A stretch of 64,000 nt of DNA from Pseudomonas wadenswilerensis (GTDB lineage Bacteria > Pseudomonadota > Gammaproteobacteria > Pseudomonadales > Pseudomonadaceae), in the NCBI RefSeq assembly GCF_900497695.1, contig NZ_UIDD01000006.1, forward strand, positions 124,001-188,000. Reading direction: 5' to 3'. Both the position numbers and the translations under genes were made by a program. Below the pieces are notes generated by a model that saw nothing but the letters and a program-made list of their open reading frames with translations, was not told the DNA's origin and searched no databases. Of the stretch, positions 18,227-27,108 are shown piece by piece; within the stretch, counting starts at the first letter, position 1, and the number at the start of each line of letters is the position of its first letter.

Positions 18227-19128
18227 GGGGCGTTATTTGTCTTGGCGCGTTCGAGGGTGCGGGGAGGCCAGGGAATCAGGGCGTCGATCTGGGTACCCAG
18301 GCCGGGCTGGCTGTTGACCGACAGTGTGCCATTGAGCAGGCCGACGCGCTCGAGCATTCCGGCCATGCCGCGCTGGCCTTCGTCGGCGGGACTGCTGGCG
18401 GGCGAGAAGCCCAGGCCGTCATCGCTGATCGACAGGGCCAGGCCTTCGGACTGGCGCTGGATGCGCACCACCAGGTTGTTGGCCTTGGCATGGCGCAGTA
18501 TGTTGGTCACCGCCTCCTGGGTGATTCGAAAGGCGGCAATCGCCATGTCTTCGGGGATGCCGCCCAGGCGCTGGCGGCACTCCAGGCTCCAGTGCACGTT
18601 GGTGTTTTCAAGGGTGCGCAACAAATGTGCGCGCAGGCTGGCTTCCAGGCCCAGGCTGGACAGTTGCCTTGGGTTGAGGATGGCCGAGACATCGCGAACA
18701 TTGGCCAGGGTGTCGTCCAGGGTGCTGCGCAAGGTGCTGCAGTGCTCCTGCAACTCGGCTGGGGCACGGCGTTGCAGCCAGTCGGCCTGGAGCTTGGCGG
18801 CGGTCAGCATCTGGCCGATATCGTCGTGCAGCTCGCGGCTAAGGCGCTGGCGCTCGCTTTCCTGCACCTTGAGCAGCCGATCGGCGAGTTCCGCCGGGCG
18901 CAGGGCAATCGAGCGGGCCCACTGGCGCAGTTGCCAGGCAATGCTCAGCAGGGCAATCAGCTGCAGGGCCAGGGCGGCGGCCGGCAGCGGTTGCTCAAGC
19001 AGGTACAGGGCCAGGTTGACGGCAACCGAAGCCAGGCACAGCAGTGCGGTCGCCCAGCGCAGCAGAGAGGCTCCGGGGCGCCAGCGCTTGAGTGTCTTGA
19101 GGCTTGAGAACATAGGAAATGAAGCCAC
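18223..19128 (-). CDS. Sensor histidine kinase (HisKA_3 / NarX-like)
   Basis: A 301-residue kinase partner of the downstream regulator. Two membrane helices lie at about 22-44 and 50-68, with only a few residues between them, so there is no periplasmic sensor domain. Then a dimerisation helix with the phospho-acceptor in LSRELHDDIGQML (His101), and an ATPase with ITQEAVTNILRHAKA and ISDDGLGF. A kinase this small must sense through its membrane helices or another protein. MFSSLK at 19113 is an alternative start. Confidence 0.87.
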   Translation of the reverse strand: MASFPMFSSLKTLKRWRPGASLLRWATALLCLASVAVNLALYLLEQPLPAAALALQLIALLSIAWQLRQWARSIALRPAELADRLLKVQESERQRLSRELHDDIGQMLTAAKLQADWLQRRAPAELQEHCSTLRSTLDDTLANVRDVSAILNPRQLSSLGLEASLRAHLLRTLENTNVHWSLECRQRLGGIPEDMAIAAFRITQEAVTNILRHAKANNLVVRIQRQSEGLALSISDDGLGFSPASSPADEGQRGMAGMLERVGLLNGTLSVNSQPGLGTQIDALIPWPPRTLERAKTNNAP

Positions 19129-19550
19129 TGAAATATCGCTGTTGAAAGCCTTGCAAAGGTCGAACTAGAGGCTTTTGTCGAATTGCCTTCAATAACGTTT
19201 AAATGTCGGCGCTGGGGTTGCGGCGATGAAAGTCTGCGCGCGGTGTCTTGGGGTTGCCGGGAGGTGTGCATGACTTCATCAGCGCGCATGGTATCACTTC
19301 AAATACAATTGGTCGCGAACTCTGATAACTGACTGAATAGCCAGATTTTACGGGCTGGTACGGCGGTTCCGATTGTCTGCAAATCTAGCACTTTGCCATC
19401 AGTTTGCGAAAATACAATCTTGTCCGATATCAATTAAGCGCAATGTTTTCTTTGGGCTAACTAGAAGCACCGGAAAATACACTAAGTTGGCCGTTAGTGT
19501 GCCGCGTCGGGGGGCGGATAATCTTCGCCAGGGCATTGTTGTTATGTCCC
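19129..19550. other. AT-richer intergenic region upstream of the sensor kinase
   Basis: 422 bp between the kinase start and the end of the HPt-like gene (both leftward). Base composition is lower in GC than the flanks, notably around 19280-19480. Short open frames exist but lack ribosome sites and coding-like codon use. It should hold the kinase promoter; I see no clear operator or REP. Confidence 0.4.
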
Positions 19551-20078
19551 TTAGTTACCCTTGGCTGGCGAGGAAAGTGCACTGGATTGCGCGGTGAGTG
19601 GCGCAGTCAATGAGGGGGCAGGGTGTTCGCAGGGATACCGGGTTTCGATGCAGGAGGCGCAGGCCAGAGCGGTTGCTGGGCTCAGGGCGGTGGCCAGGGT
19701 GTCGAGCAGCTGTACCTGTTCCTCGGTGTCCAGGCTCAGGCGGCCGGTGTGCGGATCGATCAGCTCCAGTTGCCAGGCCAGCAGGGTCAGGCAGCTTTCC
19801 AGGGCCTGCAGGGCTTCGCCTTGCAGTGCTGGATGCACCTGTGCCGGCTCCAGCAGGGTTTGCAACTGCAGGCTGTAGGCGGCGACCTCGACCAGGCCAA
19901 GGGTGTGTGCCCGCGTCACCAGGGTACCCAAGGTGTCGTTCAGGCAGTGGCAGGCATCCGGATCGTTGTCGATCAGTTGCAGGTGCAGCAGGCATTCCTC
20001 TGCCTTGGTCAGCAGCACCTGTGCGTCGACCAGGAAATCCTGCAGGGCGCTGTTGTGCGGTGCGTCGTTAGCCATCAT
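19551..20078 (-). CDS. HPt-like helical protein lacking an obvious phospho-histidine
   Basis: A 175-residue protein starting MMANDAPHNSALQDFLVDAQ. Its middle, LNDTLGTLVTRAHTLGLVEVAAY, resembles the CheA/HPt helix pattern around the phospho-acceptor (HTLKG...LGL), but the place of the His-Thr-Leu-Lys-Gly core is taken by NDTLGT, so the acceptor histidine appears lost; the nearby HTLGL is shifted. The tail is Ser/Ala-rich with CASC...C. It diverges from cheV, suggesting a chemotaxis-related role. GCTGGAGCC precedes two adjacent ATGs (20078, 20075). The fold assignment is my inference. Confidence 0.65.
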   Translation of the reverse strand: MMANDAPHNSALQDFLVDAQVLLTKAEECLLHLQLIDNDPDACHCLNDTLGTLVTRAHTLGLVEVAAYSLQLQTLLEPAQVHPALQGEALQALESCLTLLAWQLELIDPHTGRLSLDTEEQVQLLDTLATALSPATALACASCIETRYPCEHPAPSLTAPLTAQSSALSSPAKGN

Positions 20079-20421
20079 TTGGCTCCAGCGCGAAGGGCTG
20101 GAGCAGGGGCTGGCCACCATGAGGCGATAGCTGACAAAAGCCTGACTCCGTTCATGCAATGAGAATGGCGTCACATTAATGGCTTATGGATATTGCGAAC
20201 ATCAGGTCTCACCCGATTGTCACTAGGGGATTCCCTGATGGGGTGTCTTCGATACGACCCTTTGCGGGCGTTTGCGACAGCGGAGAGGTGAGTGCAGTAA
20301 AGCATGATGGTAAAATGACATCAATGGGCTGCAGAGCATTTTCTACAAGGGGTCAAGCTCTGCGGCAAGCGGCCGATACAGGGCCATTGGATTCATTTTT
20401 GACACACCTGGGGGCTCTTCG
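20079..20421. other. Divergent region HPt-like gene/cheV
   Basis: 343 bp. The right part carries a FliA-type promoter for cheV (20353-20379). The left part must carry the promoter of the HPt-like gene; a weak inverted pair ATCAGG (20201) / CCTGAT (20234) is the only other symmetry I noticed. Confidence 0.45.
20353..20379 (+). promoter_or_regulatory. FliA (sigma-28) type promoter of cheV
   Basis: TCAAG, a 14-base spacer, then GCCGATAC. This fits the flagellar sigma-28 pattern (T[AC]AAG-N14-GCCGATAA) with the last base off. The -10 end is 42 bases before the cheV start, leaving a normal short leader. It would tie cheV expression to late flagellar genes. Confidence 0.7.
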
Positions 20422-21357
20422 ATGGCTGGCATTCTCGACACGGTAGACCAAAGAACGCAGCTGGTGGGCGAGAACCGCCTGGAAATCCTGATGTTCCGCC
20501 TGGCTGGCCGGCAATTGTTCGCGATCAACGTGTTCAAGGTCCAGGAAGTGCTGCAGATGCCCAAGCTGACCCTGATGCCGCAGCGTCATGCGTATGTCTG
20601 CGGCGTGGTCAACCTGCGCGGGCAGACCCTGCCGGTAATCGACCTGTCCCAGGCCATCGGCATGCGCCCGCTGGAGCCGGGCCCGGGCAGCACCATCATC
20701 GTTACCGAATACAACCGTTCGGTGCAGGCCTTCCTGGTGGGCGGCGTCGACCGCATCGTCAACATGAACTGGGAAGCCATCATGCCGCCACCGACCAGTG
20801 CCGGTCGCCAGCATTACCTGACGGCGATCAGCAAGGTCGACGAGCAACTGGTGGAAATCATCGACGTCGAGAAGGTGCTGGCGGAAATCGTCCCCTACAG
20901 CGCCAAGGTGTCGCGCGACAAGCTCGAAGACCCGGTGCTGGCACGTGCCCGAGGTCGCGAAGTGCTGTTGGTGGACGACTCCACCGTGGCCCTGGCGCAG
21001 TTGCGTGACACTTTGTCGCAACTGGGGGTGAAGATGCACGTGGCCAGCGATGGCCTCAAGGCGTTGCGCATGCTCAAGGGTTGGGCCGATGCCGGCGAGG
21101 ATGTCTGCGAGAAGCTGCTGATGGTCTTCACCGACGCTGAAATGCCGGAAATGGACGGCTACCGACTGACCACCGAGATCCGCAATGACCCGCGTCTGCG
21201 TGCGCTCTACGTGGTGCTGCACACCTCGCTGTCCGGCAGCTTCAACGAGTCGATGGTGAAGAAGGTTGGCTGCGACAACTTCCTCTCCAAGTTCCAGCCC
21301 GACAAGCTGGTCGATGTCGTGCGCCAACGGCTGATGCTGGATGAAGCCACGGCCTGA
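20422..21357 (+). CDS. cheV: Chemotaxis coupling protein CheV (CheW-REC)
   Basis: CheV couples chemoreceptors to CheA and damps the signal when phosphorylated. The 311-residue product has an N-terminal CheW-like domain (about 15-165) with INVFKVQEVLQ and VVNLRGQTLPVIDL, followed by a receiver domain from about 178 with VLLVDDS, the phospho-acceptor Asp238 in VFTDAEMPEMDGY and the conserved Lys in FLSKFQPD. Domain order and length are standard. Its likely FliA promoter and divergent HPt-like neighbour fit motility control. Confidence 0.93.
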   Translation: MAGILDTVDQRTQLVGENRLEILMFRLAGRQLFAINVFKVQEVLQMPKLTLMPQRHAYVCGVVNLRGQTLPVIDLSQAIGMRPLEPGPGSTIIVTEYNRSVQAFLVGGVDRIVNMNWEAIMPPPTSAGRQHYLTAISKVDEQLVEIIDVEKVLAEIVPYSAKVSRDKLEDPVLARARGREVLLVDDSTVALAQLRDTLSQLGVKMHVASDGLKALRMLKGWADAGEDVCEKLLMVFTDAEMPEMDGYRLTTEIRNDPRLRALYVVLHTSLSGSFNESMVKKVGCDNFLSKFQPDKLVDVVRQRLMLDEATA

Positions 21358-21397
21358 GTCGGTATAAGCTAGGGTTTTAACCGACACAAGGCAGGTC

Positions 21398-22204
21398 ATG
21401 ATGCGCCTGAGTGCGTTGTACCGATACCCGCTCAAATCAGCGCGCGGTGAGGCGCTGCAGACTTCCTCGCTGGACCTTCTGGGGTTGAGCGGGGACCGCC
21501 GCTGGCTGCTGGTGGAGCGTGACAATGGGCGCTTCCTGACCCAGCGCATGTACCCGCAGATGAGCCAGTTGGCGGCCTTGCACAACACCGATGGCAGCCT
21601 CACCCTGGCGGCGCCGGGTTACCCCGCATTGCACGTCGCTGTGCCGGAGCCGGATAACGACCTGCGCGGCATCACCATCTGGCGCGACAGCTTTCGCGTC
21701 CCGGATGCCGGGGACGCCGCTGCCCAGTGGCTCAGCGATTTCATCGGCAAGGACGTGCGCCTGGTGCATGTGCCCGAGCAACGCGCGCGCTATTTGCCCA
21801 GCGGTTATGGTTTGAACAGCGACCGCGTGGCGTTCGCCGATGGTTTCCCGTTGTTGCTGATCGGCCAGGCGTCGCTGGATGACCTGGTCGACAAGGTCGG
21901 GCGGCCGCTGGAGATGCTGCGCTTTCGCCCCAACCTGGTGGTGGAGGGCAGCGCGGCGTTCGCCGAGGATGGCTGGAAGCGCATCCGCATCGGCGCGGTC
22001 GAGTTCCGTGTGCTCAAGCCGTGCGAGCGCTGCATCATGACCACCATCGACCCGCAGACCGGCGAACGCAGCCCGGACCGTGAACCGCTGGCGACCTTGC
22101 GCACCTACCGGCAGAAGGAAGGGGATGTGCTGTTTGGCCAGAACCTGGTGGCGGATGGGGCAGGGGTGGTTGAGGTGGGGATGGCGGTGACGGTGCTGGA
22201 GTAG
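21398..22204 (+). CDS. MOSC domain-containing protein (YcbX/mARC-like)
   Basis: A 268-residue protein with an N-terminal MOSC-N beta-barrel (LSALYRYPLKSARGE, GDRRWLLVE) and a C-terminal MOSC domain. FRPNLVVEG and the KPCERC motif (Cys at about 208 and 211) mark the molybdenum-cofactor-binding side; the first of these cysteines is the likely metal ligand. Relatives such as YcbX reduce N-hydroxylated compounds. Unlike E. coli YcbX (about 369 residues) it has no C-terminal 2Fe-2S ferredoxin domain, so it needs a separate electron donor. Two adjacent ATGs (21398, 21401) are possible starts. Confidence 0.85.
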   Translation: MMRLSALYRYPLKSARGEALQTSSLDLLGLSGDRRWLLVERDNGRFLTQRMYPQMSQLAALHNTDGSLTLAAPGYPALHVAVPEPDNDLRGITIWRDSFRVPDAGDAAAQWLSDFIGKDVRLVHVPEQRARYLPSGYGLNSDRVAFADGFPLLLIGQASLDDLVDKVGRPLEMLRFRPNLVVEGSAAFAEDGWKRIRIGAVEFRVLKPCERCIMTTIDPQTGERSPDREPLATLRTYRQKEGDVLFGQNLVADGAGVVEVGMAVTVLE

Positions 22205-22221
22205 TTCGGCTGTGGACTTCT

Positions 22222-22429
22222 ATCGCGGGGCAAGCCCGCTCCCACAGGAGTTGCACTATCCCTGAGGGCACTGCCAATCCTGTGGGAGCCGGACTTGCCG
22301 GCGATCGAGCGCGAAGCGGTCGTCATTCGGACAACGCCGAATAGGCTGGCTGGACTGACCTCATTGCTGGCAACGCCAGCTCCCACAGGTGCATGCAAAT
22401 CTATTGTGGGAGCCGGCCTTGCCGGCGAT
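22222..22429. repeat. Cluster of four REP units (two inverted pairs)
   Basis: Two REP pairs in tandem between convergent genes: 22222-22308 and 22362-22429. Each has the CTCCCACA / TGTGGGAG inner pair and the GCCGGC stem. The first left unit is divergent (ATCGCGGGGCAAGCCCGC), so the copies are of different ages. It is the densest REP site in the window. Confidence 0.85.
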
Positions 22430-22440
22430 GGGCTGGACGA

Positions 22441-24369
22441 TCACTGATCGTCAAAATACCGCTCATGCCAGTCCACCAACGGCTGCGGCGAATTGAGCTT
22501 CTGCCCGTAGATCACCGAGTACGACAGTACGTTCTGCACATACTGGCGCGTCTCGTCGAAGGGGATCGACTCGACCCAGACATCGAAACTCAGGTGATCG
22601 GCACCGCGCAACCACTGGCGCACCCGGCCGGGGCCGGCGTTGTAGGCGGCGGAGGCGAGCACGCGGTTGCCGTTGAACTGGCTGTGCACCTGGCTCAGGT
22701 AGGCGGCGCCCAGCTGGATGTTCTTGTCCGGGTTGAACACCTGGGCAGGCGTGGCCAGCGGGATGCTGAACTTGCGTGCGGTCTCCTTGGCCGTGGCCGG
22801 CATCAGTTGCATCAGGCCGCTGGCACCGACACTTGAGCGCGCATCTTCCATGAATGCGCTTTCCTGGCGGGTAATGGCAAACACCCAGCTCGAATGCAGG
22901 CCGCGTACTTTGGCTTCACGCACCAGGGTGTCGCGGTGGGCCATCGGGAAGCGGATGTCCAGGTCGTCCCAGTACTTGGCCTGGCTGATGGTCCGAATGG
23001 CCGGGAAATACCAACGCATGTCGTAGGCCAGCTTGGCCTGGGCGACCATCTCGTCACGGTTGAAATGACGGCTGACGTGGTACCACTCGCGACGCCCGTC
23101 GACGATCTGGCCGCGGGCGTGGAATTCCAGCGCGCGCTTGATCCCCGGGGTGTTGCGCACTTTGTTGACGAGCTGCTGGCTCAGCACCAGCGGCTTGTTG
23201 TTCAGCTGGTAAGGGGTTTGCGAGCGGTCGGCGGCGAGGAAGCCGTAGAAGTCGCGCTCGCGAGCCACGGTTTTGTACAGCAGCGGGATTTGCGGGTTCT
23301 TCGGCTGCGCAAGCTCCAGGCTGCGCGCCTGCCAGTAGCGCCAGCGGTTGCTGGTAGCGAGGTCTTGCGGCAGGCGCTTGGTCAGCTCATAGGCATCTTC
23401 CCAGCGGCCCAGGCGCAGCAGCAGGCGCAGGCGCCATTCGGTGACGGTGTTGTCACGCAGCTCCGGGTCGTAGCGGGTCATCAGGTCCAGCGCCCGCGGG
23501 TCGTAGCGACGCGCCAGGGTCAGGCCGATTTCGCGGGCGATGGCGACTTTCTCGTCGCGGGAGAAATGCATGCGGTTGGCGTAATCGTCAAGCAGGCTCA
23601 TGGCCCGCTCCGGGTCCTGGCGGGCCAGGCGGCGCAGGCCGAGGCTGACCACGTCGGACATCGCCTCGTTGACCGGGGTGAAGCGTCCGGGCTGGTTGAG
23701 CAGTTCGGGCTTCTGCGCCACGTCGATCAGCAGGCGGCCCTGGGGTGCCAGGGTGTTGAGGCTTTTGACCAGGGTGTTGGCCAGCGCATAGTTGCGGGTT
23801 TGCGCAGCCAGCTTGGCGCGCTCCCAGCGTTTTTGCTCGGTCAGCTGGCCTTCGCCAGCCCAGCGATCGAACAGCGCATCGCAGGCTGCCGGTTGCGACT
23901 TGCCGACCAGCCAGAGTTTTTCTGCGCTGGCATAGCCTTCGGCGCGCTGGCCATGGCTGAGCTGGTACTGACCATTAAGGCAGTCCAGTTCGGTGAAGTT
24001 CAGTTTTGGATCGTAGTACTTGGTGAAGGGCGCCCAGTCACCGCGCTCGGCCAGCCAGCGCAACCAGCGCAGCTTCATCCAGTTGGCCTGGGGCAGGTCG
24101 CCGTGGGCGGCGAGGAATTTCTCGATTTCGTCGTTACTGGCGGTTTTCAGCCGGGCGGTCAGTTCGTCGTAGGCCAGGTAGGGCGTTAACGGATAGTCGC
24201 GCAGGGCATCGGCATAACGCAGGTACGGACCCTTGTCGCCCTTGGCCAGGGCACGTTTGGCTTCATCGTAATATTGACGTTGCTGGGTGATGTCGGTGGC
24301 CTGGGCTACACCCACCGCCGAGGCAGTGAGAAGCAGGCTGGATACTAGGCGGAACAGGCGGCTGCGCAT
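22441..24369 (-). CDS. slt: Soluble lytic murein transglycosylase Slt
   Basis: Periplasmic enzyme that cleaves glycan strands of peptidoglycan with formation of 1,6-anhydroMurNAc. The 642-residue product has a signal peptide (MRSRLFRLVSSLLLTASAVG...AQA), a long alpha-helical superhelix (about 30-450) and a C-terminal lysozyme-like domain with the catalytic Glu in ITRQESAFMEDARSSVGASG near residue 500, then LMQLMPATAKETA and AYNAGPGRVRQW. The ATG at 24369 is chosen over 24417 because the signal peptide begins there. NagZ, elsewhere in this window, acts later in the same recycling route. Confidence 0.93.
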   Translation of the reverse strand: MRSRLFRLVSSLLLTASAVGVAQATDITQQRQYYDEAKRALAKGDKGPYLRYADALRDYPLTPYLAYDELTARLKTASNDEIEKFLAAHGDLPQANWMKLRWLRWLAERGDWAPFTKYYDPKLNFTELDCLNGQYQLSHGQRAEGYASAEKLWLVGKSQPAACDALFDRWAGEGQLTEQKRWERAKLAAQTRNYALANTLVKSLNTLAPQGRLLIDVAQKPELLNQPGRFTPVNEAMSDVVSLGLRRLARQDPERAMSLLDDYANRMHFSRDEKVAIAREIGLTLARRYDPRALDLMTRYDPELRDNTVTEWRLRLLLRLGRWEDAYELTKRLPQDLATSNRWRYWQARSLELAQPKNPQIPLLYKTVARERDFYGFLAADRSQTPYQLNNKPLVLSQQLVNKVRNTPGIKRALEFHARGQIVDGRREWYHVSRHFNRDEMVAQAKLAYDMRWYFPAIRTISQAKYWDDLDIRFPMAHRDTLVREAKVRGLHSSWVFAITRQESAFMEDARSSVGASGLMQLMPATAKETARKFSIPLATPAQVFNPDKNIQLGAAYLSQVHSQFNGNRVLASAAYNAGPGRVRQWLRGADHLSFDVWVESIPFDETRQYVQNVLSYSVIYGQKLNSPQPLVDWHERYFDDQ

Positions 24370-24590
24370 GAGACTTCCGGGCAGTTTGACCATGAAAAGT
24401 GACGGCGAAGCCAGCACTGTTGGAGTTGCATTGCCTTAGCTTAGCCGGTTGCAACAGGCGGATGAAAGCATTGTGCTTGTATCTGGTTGTAAAGAAGCGG
24501 CCTGTCGTCGGAAGGTGCTGTAGGGCGCGCTGCTTAATGTGAAGCCGGCTCAAGTCGGGTAGAATGCGCGCCCGGTTTTTGGAGAAGATC

Positions 24591-26510
24591 ATGACCCTGC
24601 TCAAATTAAGCGATGTGTCCCTTGCGTTCGGCGCCACGCCGTTGTTGGACAAGGTGTCCTGGCAGATCGCCCGTGGTGAGCGGGTGTGCATCATCGGCCG
24701 CAACGGCACTGGCAAGTCGAGCATGCTGCGCCTGGTCAAGGGCGATCAGAAGCCTGATGAAGGCGACGTCTGGCGTGCCCCGGGCCTGAAGATTGGCGAG
24801 CTGCCGCAAGAATTGCCGGTGGCCGACGGCCGTACCGTGTTCGACGTGGTGGCCGAAGGCCTCGACGGCGTCGGCGCCTTGCTGGCCGAATACCACCACC
24901 TGAGCCAGAACATCCATACCGATGCCGACCTGGAAAAGCTCATGCACGTCCAGCACGACCTCGAGTCGCGCGATGGCTGGCGCCTGCAGCAACTGGTCGA
25001 CAGCACCCTGAGCCGCTTGCAGTTGCCGGCCGACAAGACCCTGGCCGAGCTCTCCGGTGGCTGGCGCCGCCGCGTGCTGCTGGCCCAGGCGCTGGTGTCC
25101 GAGCCCGACCTGCTGCTGCTCGATGAACCGACCAACCACCTGGACATCGGCGCCATTGCCTGGCTTGAAGATGCCCTCAGCGGGTTTGGCGGCGCCGTGC
25201 TGTTCATCACCCACGACCGTTCCTTCCTGCAGAACCTGGCCACACGCATCCTCGAACTGGACCGCGGCGGCCTGATCGACTGGAACGGCGACTACGCCAG
25301 CTTCCTGGTGCACAAGGAAGCAGCGCTGGCGGCCGAAGAAACCGCCAACGCCCTGTTCGACAAGAAGCTGGCCCAGGAAGAAGTGTGGATCCGCCAGGGC
25401 ATCAAGGCCCGGCGTACCCGTAACGAAGGCCGCGTGCGTGCCCTCAAGGCCCTGCGCGTCGAGCGCAGCGAACGCCGCGAGCGCCAGGGCAAGGCCAACA
25501 TCATGCTCGATGTCGCGGAGAAATCCGGCAAGCAGGTGATGGTCCTGGAAAATGTCAGCTTCAACCATCCGGGCGGCCCGCAGCTGGTCAAGGACTTCTC
25601 CATGGTCCTGCAGCGCGAAGACCGCATCGGCCTGCTCGGCGCCAACGGTACCGGCAAGACCACTTTGCTCAAGCTGATGCTCGGTGATCTTGAGCCCACC
25701 AGCGGCAAGGTCGAGTCCGGCACGCGCCTGGAAGTGGCCTATTTCGACCAGCTGCGCCATCAGCTGGACCTGGAAAAAACCGTGATCGACAACTTGGCCG
25801 AAGGTCGCGACTTCATCGACATCGATGGCCAGAGCCGTCACGTGCTGAGCTACCTGGGTGACTTCCTGTTCAGCCCGCAGCGCGCCCGGACCCCGGTCAA
25901 GGCCCTGTCCGGTGGCGAGCGTGCGCGCCTGTTGCTGGCCAAGCTGTTCAGCAAGCCGGCCAACCTGCTGGTGCTCGACGAACCGACCAACGACCTCGAC
26001 GTCGAGACCCTCGAGCTGCTCGAAGAAGTGCTGTCGGCGTTCAAAGGTACCGTGCTGATGGTCAGCCACGACCGGGCCTTCCTCGACAACGTGGTGACCA
26101 GCACCCTGGTGTTCGAAGGCGAGGGCAAGGTGCGCGAGTACGTCGGTGGTTACCAGGACTGGATCCGCCAGGGCGGTTCGCCGAAGTTGCTCGGTGTAAC
26201 CGAGAGCAAGTCGGGCAAGTCCGAGCTCAACACCGCTGTGGTCGAGGCCGTGGCGCCTGCGCCGGTAGCGGCAGCAGCGGCTGAAGCACCGAAGAAAAAA
26301 CTCAGCTACAAGCTGCAGCGCGAACTGGAAACCTTGCCGGGCCAGATCGACGCACTGGAGCAGAAGATGGCGGCGGTGCAGGAAGAGATTTCTGCCCCGG
26401 CCTTCTATCAGCGCCCGATCGAGCAAACCAGTGCCGTCCTGGCAAGCCTGGAGAAAATGCAGGCTGAACTGGATGTGCTGGTCGAGCGCTGGGCTGAGCT
26501 CGACAGCTGA
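24591..26510 (+). CDS. uup: ABC-F family ATPase Uup
   Basis: A 639-residue cytoplasmic ABC-F protein with two ATPase domains and no membrane part. Walker A motifs are GRNGTGKSS (about 37) and GANGTGKTT (about 350); signatures are LSGGWRRR and LSGGERARLLL; both Walker B motifs read LLLDEPTNHLD / LVLDEPTNDLD. A charged linker joins the domains, and the C-terminal 90 residues form a coiled coil, the DNA-binding tail typical of Uup. Relatives act on ribosomes or branched DNA. TTTTTGGAGAAGATC gives a strong ribosome site for the ATG at 24591. It converges on a strong hairpin. Confidence 0.9.
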   Translation: MTLLKLSDVSLAFGATPLLDKVSWQIARGERVCIIGRNGTGKSSMLRLVKGDQKPDEGDVWRAPGLKIGELPQELPVADGRTVFDVVAEGLDGVGALLAEYHHLSQNIHTDADLEKLMHVQHDLESRDGWRLQQLVDSTLSRLQLPADKTLAELSGGWRRRVLLAQALVSEPDLLLLDEPTNHLDIGAIAWLEDALSGFGGAVLFITHDRSFLQNLATRILELDRGGLIDWNGDYASFLVHKEAALAAEETANALFDKKLAQEEVWIRQGIKARRTRNEGRVRALKALRVERSERRERQGKANIMLDVAEKSGKQVMVLENVSFNHPGGPQLVKDFSMVLQREDRIGLLGANGTGKTTLLKLMLGDLEPTSGKVESGTRLEVAYFDQLRHQLDLEKTVIDNLAEGRDFIDIDGQSRHVLSYLGDFLFSPQRARTPVKALSGGERARLLLAKLFSKPANLLVLDEPTNDLDVETLELLEEVLSAFKGTVLMVSHDRAFLDNVVTSTLVFEGEGKVREYVGGYQDWIRQGGSPKLLGVTESKSGKSELNTAVVEAVAPAPVAAAAAEAPKKKLSYKLQRELETLPGQIDALEQKMAAVQEEISAPAFYQRPIEQTSAVLASLEKMQAELDVLVERWAELDS

Positions 26511-26516
26511 AGGGCT

Positions 26517-26552
26517 GGGCCCGGCGCATGAATCTGCGCCGGGCCCGCCAGG
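26517..26552. terminator. Bidirectional hairpin between uup and the universal stress gene
   Basis: GGGCCCGGCGCA, 6-base loop, TGCGCCGGGCCC. The 12-bp GC-rich stem lies between convergent genes; a short T-run (GGGTTTT) follows on the + side. Confidence 0.75.
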
Positions 26553-26555
26553 GTT

Positions 26556-26999
26556 TTACTCGGCTTTTTTCTGCAGGCGTACCGCGAGCACATCGCAGGG
26601 TGCGCCATGCAGCACGTCGTTGGCGGTAGAGCCCAGCAACAGGGCCAGGCCGTGGCGGCCATGGCTGCCGACCACGATCAGGTCGCACTTCTGGTCCTTG
26701 GCCAACTGGTGGATTTCCTGGCGCGGCTGGCCGTAGGTCAGGTGCGAATCGCCGCGGTTGATTTCCGGGTACTTGTTGAACAGGCGTTCCATGCGCTCCT
26801 TGGCCTGGTCGAACTGTTGCTGTTGCAGCTGGGACAGGTCCATCGGCACGTCGCCGCCAAAGGCCATGGCCATGGGCTCGACAATGTGTACCAGGGATAC
26901 CTTGGTACCGGCAGGCGTGGCCAGTTCACGGGCGCGCTTGATGACCGGGTCGCATTCTTCGGTCAGGTCGACGGCAACCAGTATGTGTTCGTAGGGCAT
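26556..26999 (-). CDS. Universal stress protein (UspA superfamily)
   Basis: A single-domain Usp of 147 residues. It has MPYEHILVAVDLTEE at the N-terminus and the ATP-binding pattern GSHGRHGLALLLGSTAN (G-x2-G-x9-G-S/T) near 115-131, so it is of the ATP-binding type. A Gln-rich stretch LSQLQQQQFDQ lies in the middle. The ribosome site AGGAGAGCTTCTC precedes the ATG at 26999. It is transcribed alone, convergent with uup. Confidence 0.9.
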   Translation of the reverse strand: MPYEHILVAVDLTEECDPVIKRARELATPAGTKVSLVHIVEPMAMAFGGDVPMDLSQLQQQQFDQAKERMERLFNKYPEINRGDSHLTYGQPRQEIHQLAKDQKCDLIVVGSHGRHGLALLLGSTANDVLHGAPCDVLAVRLQKKAE

Positions 27000-27108
27000 G
27001 AGAAGCTCTCCTGACAGTCGCGATAGTTAAAGTATGGTCGGTTTCAGGCTGATCGCTTCGAACCCCGGCTAACCAGCTCATTTGCAAAGCTTTATGGGAA
27101 CAACAGAT

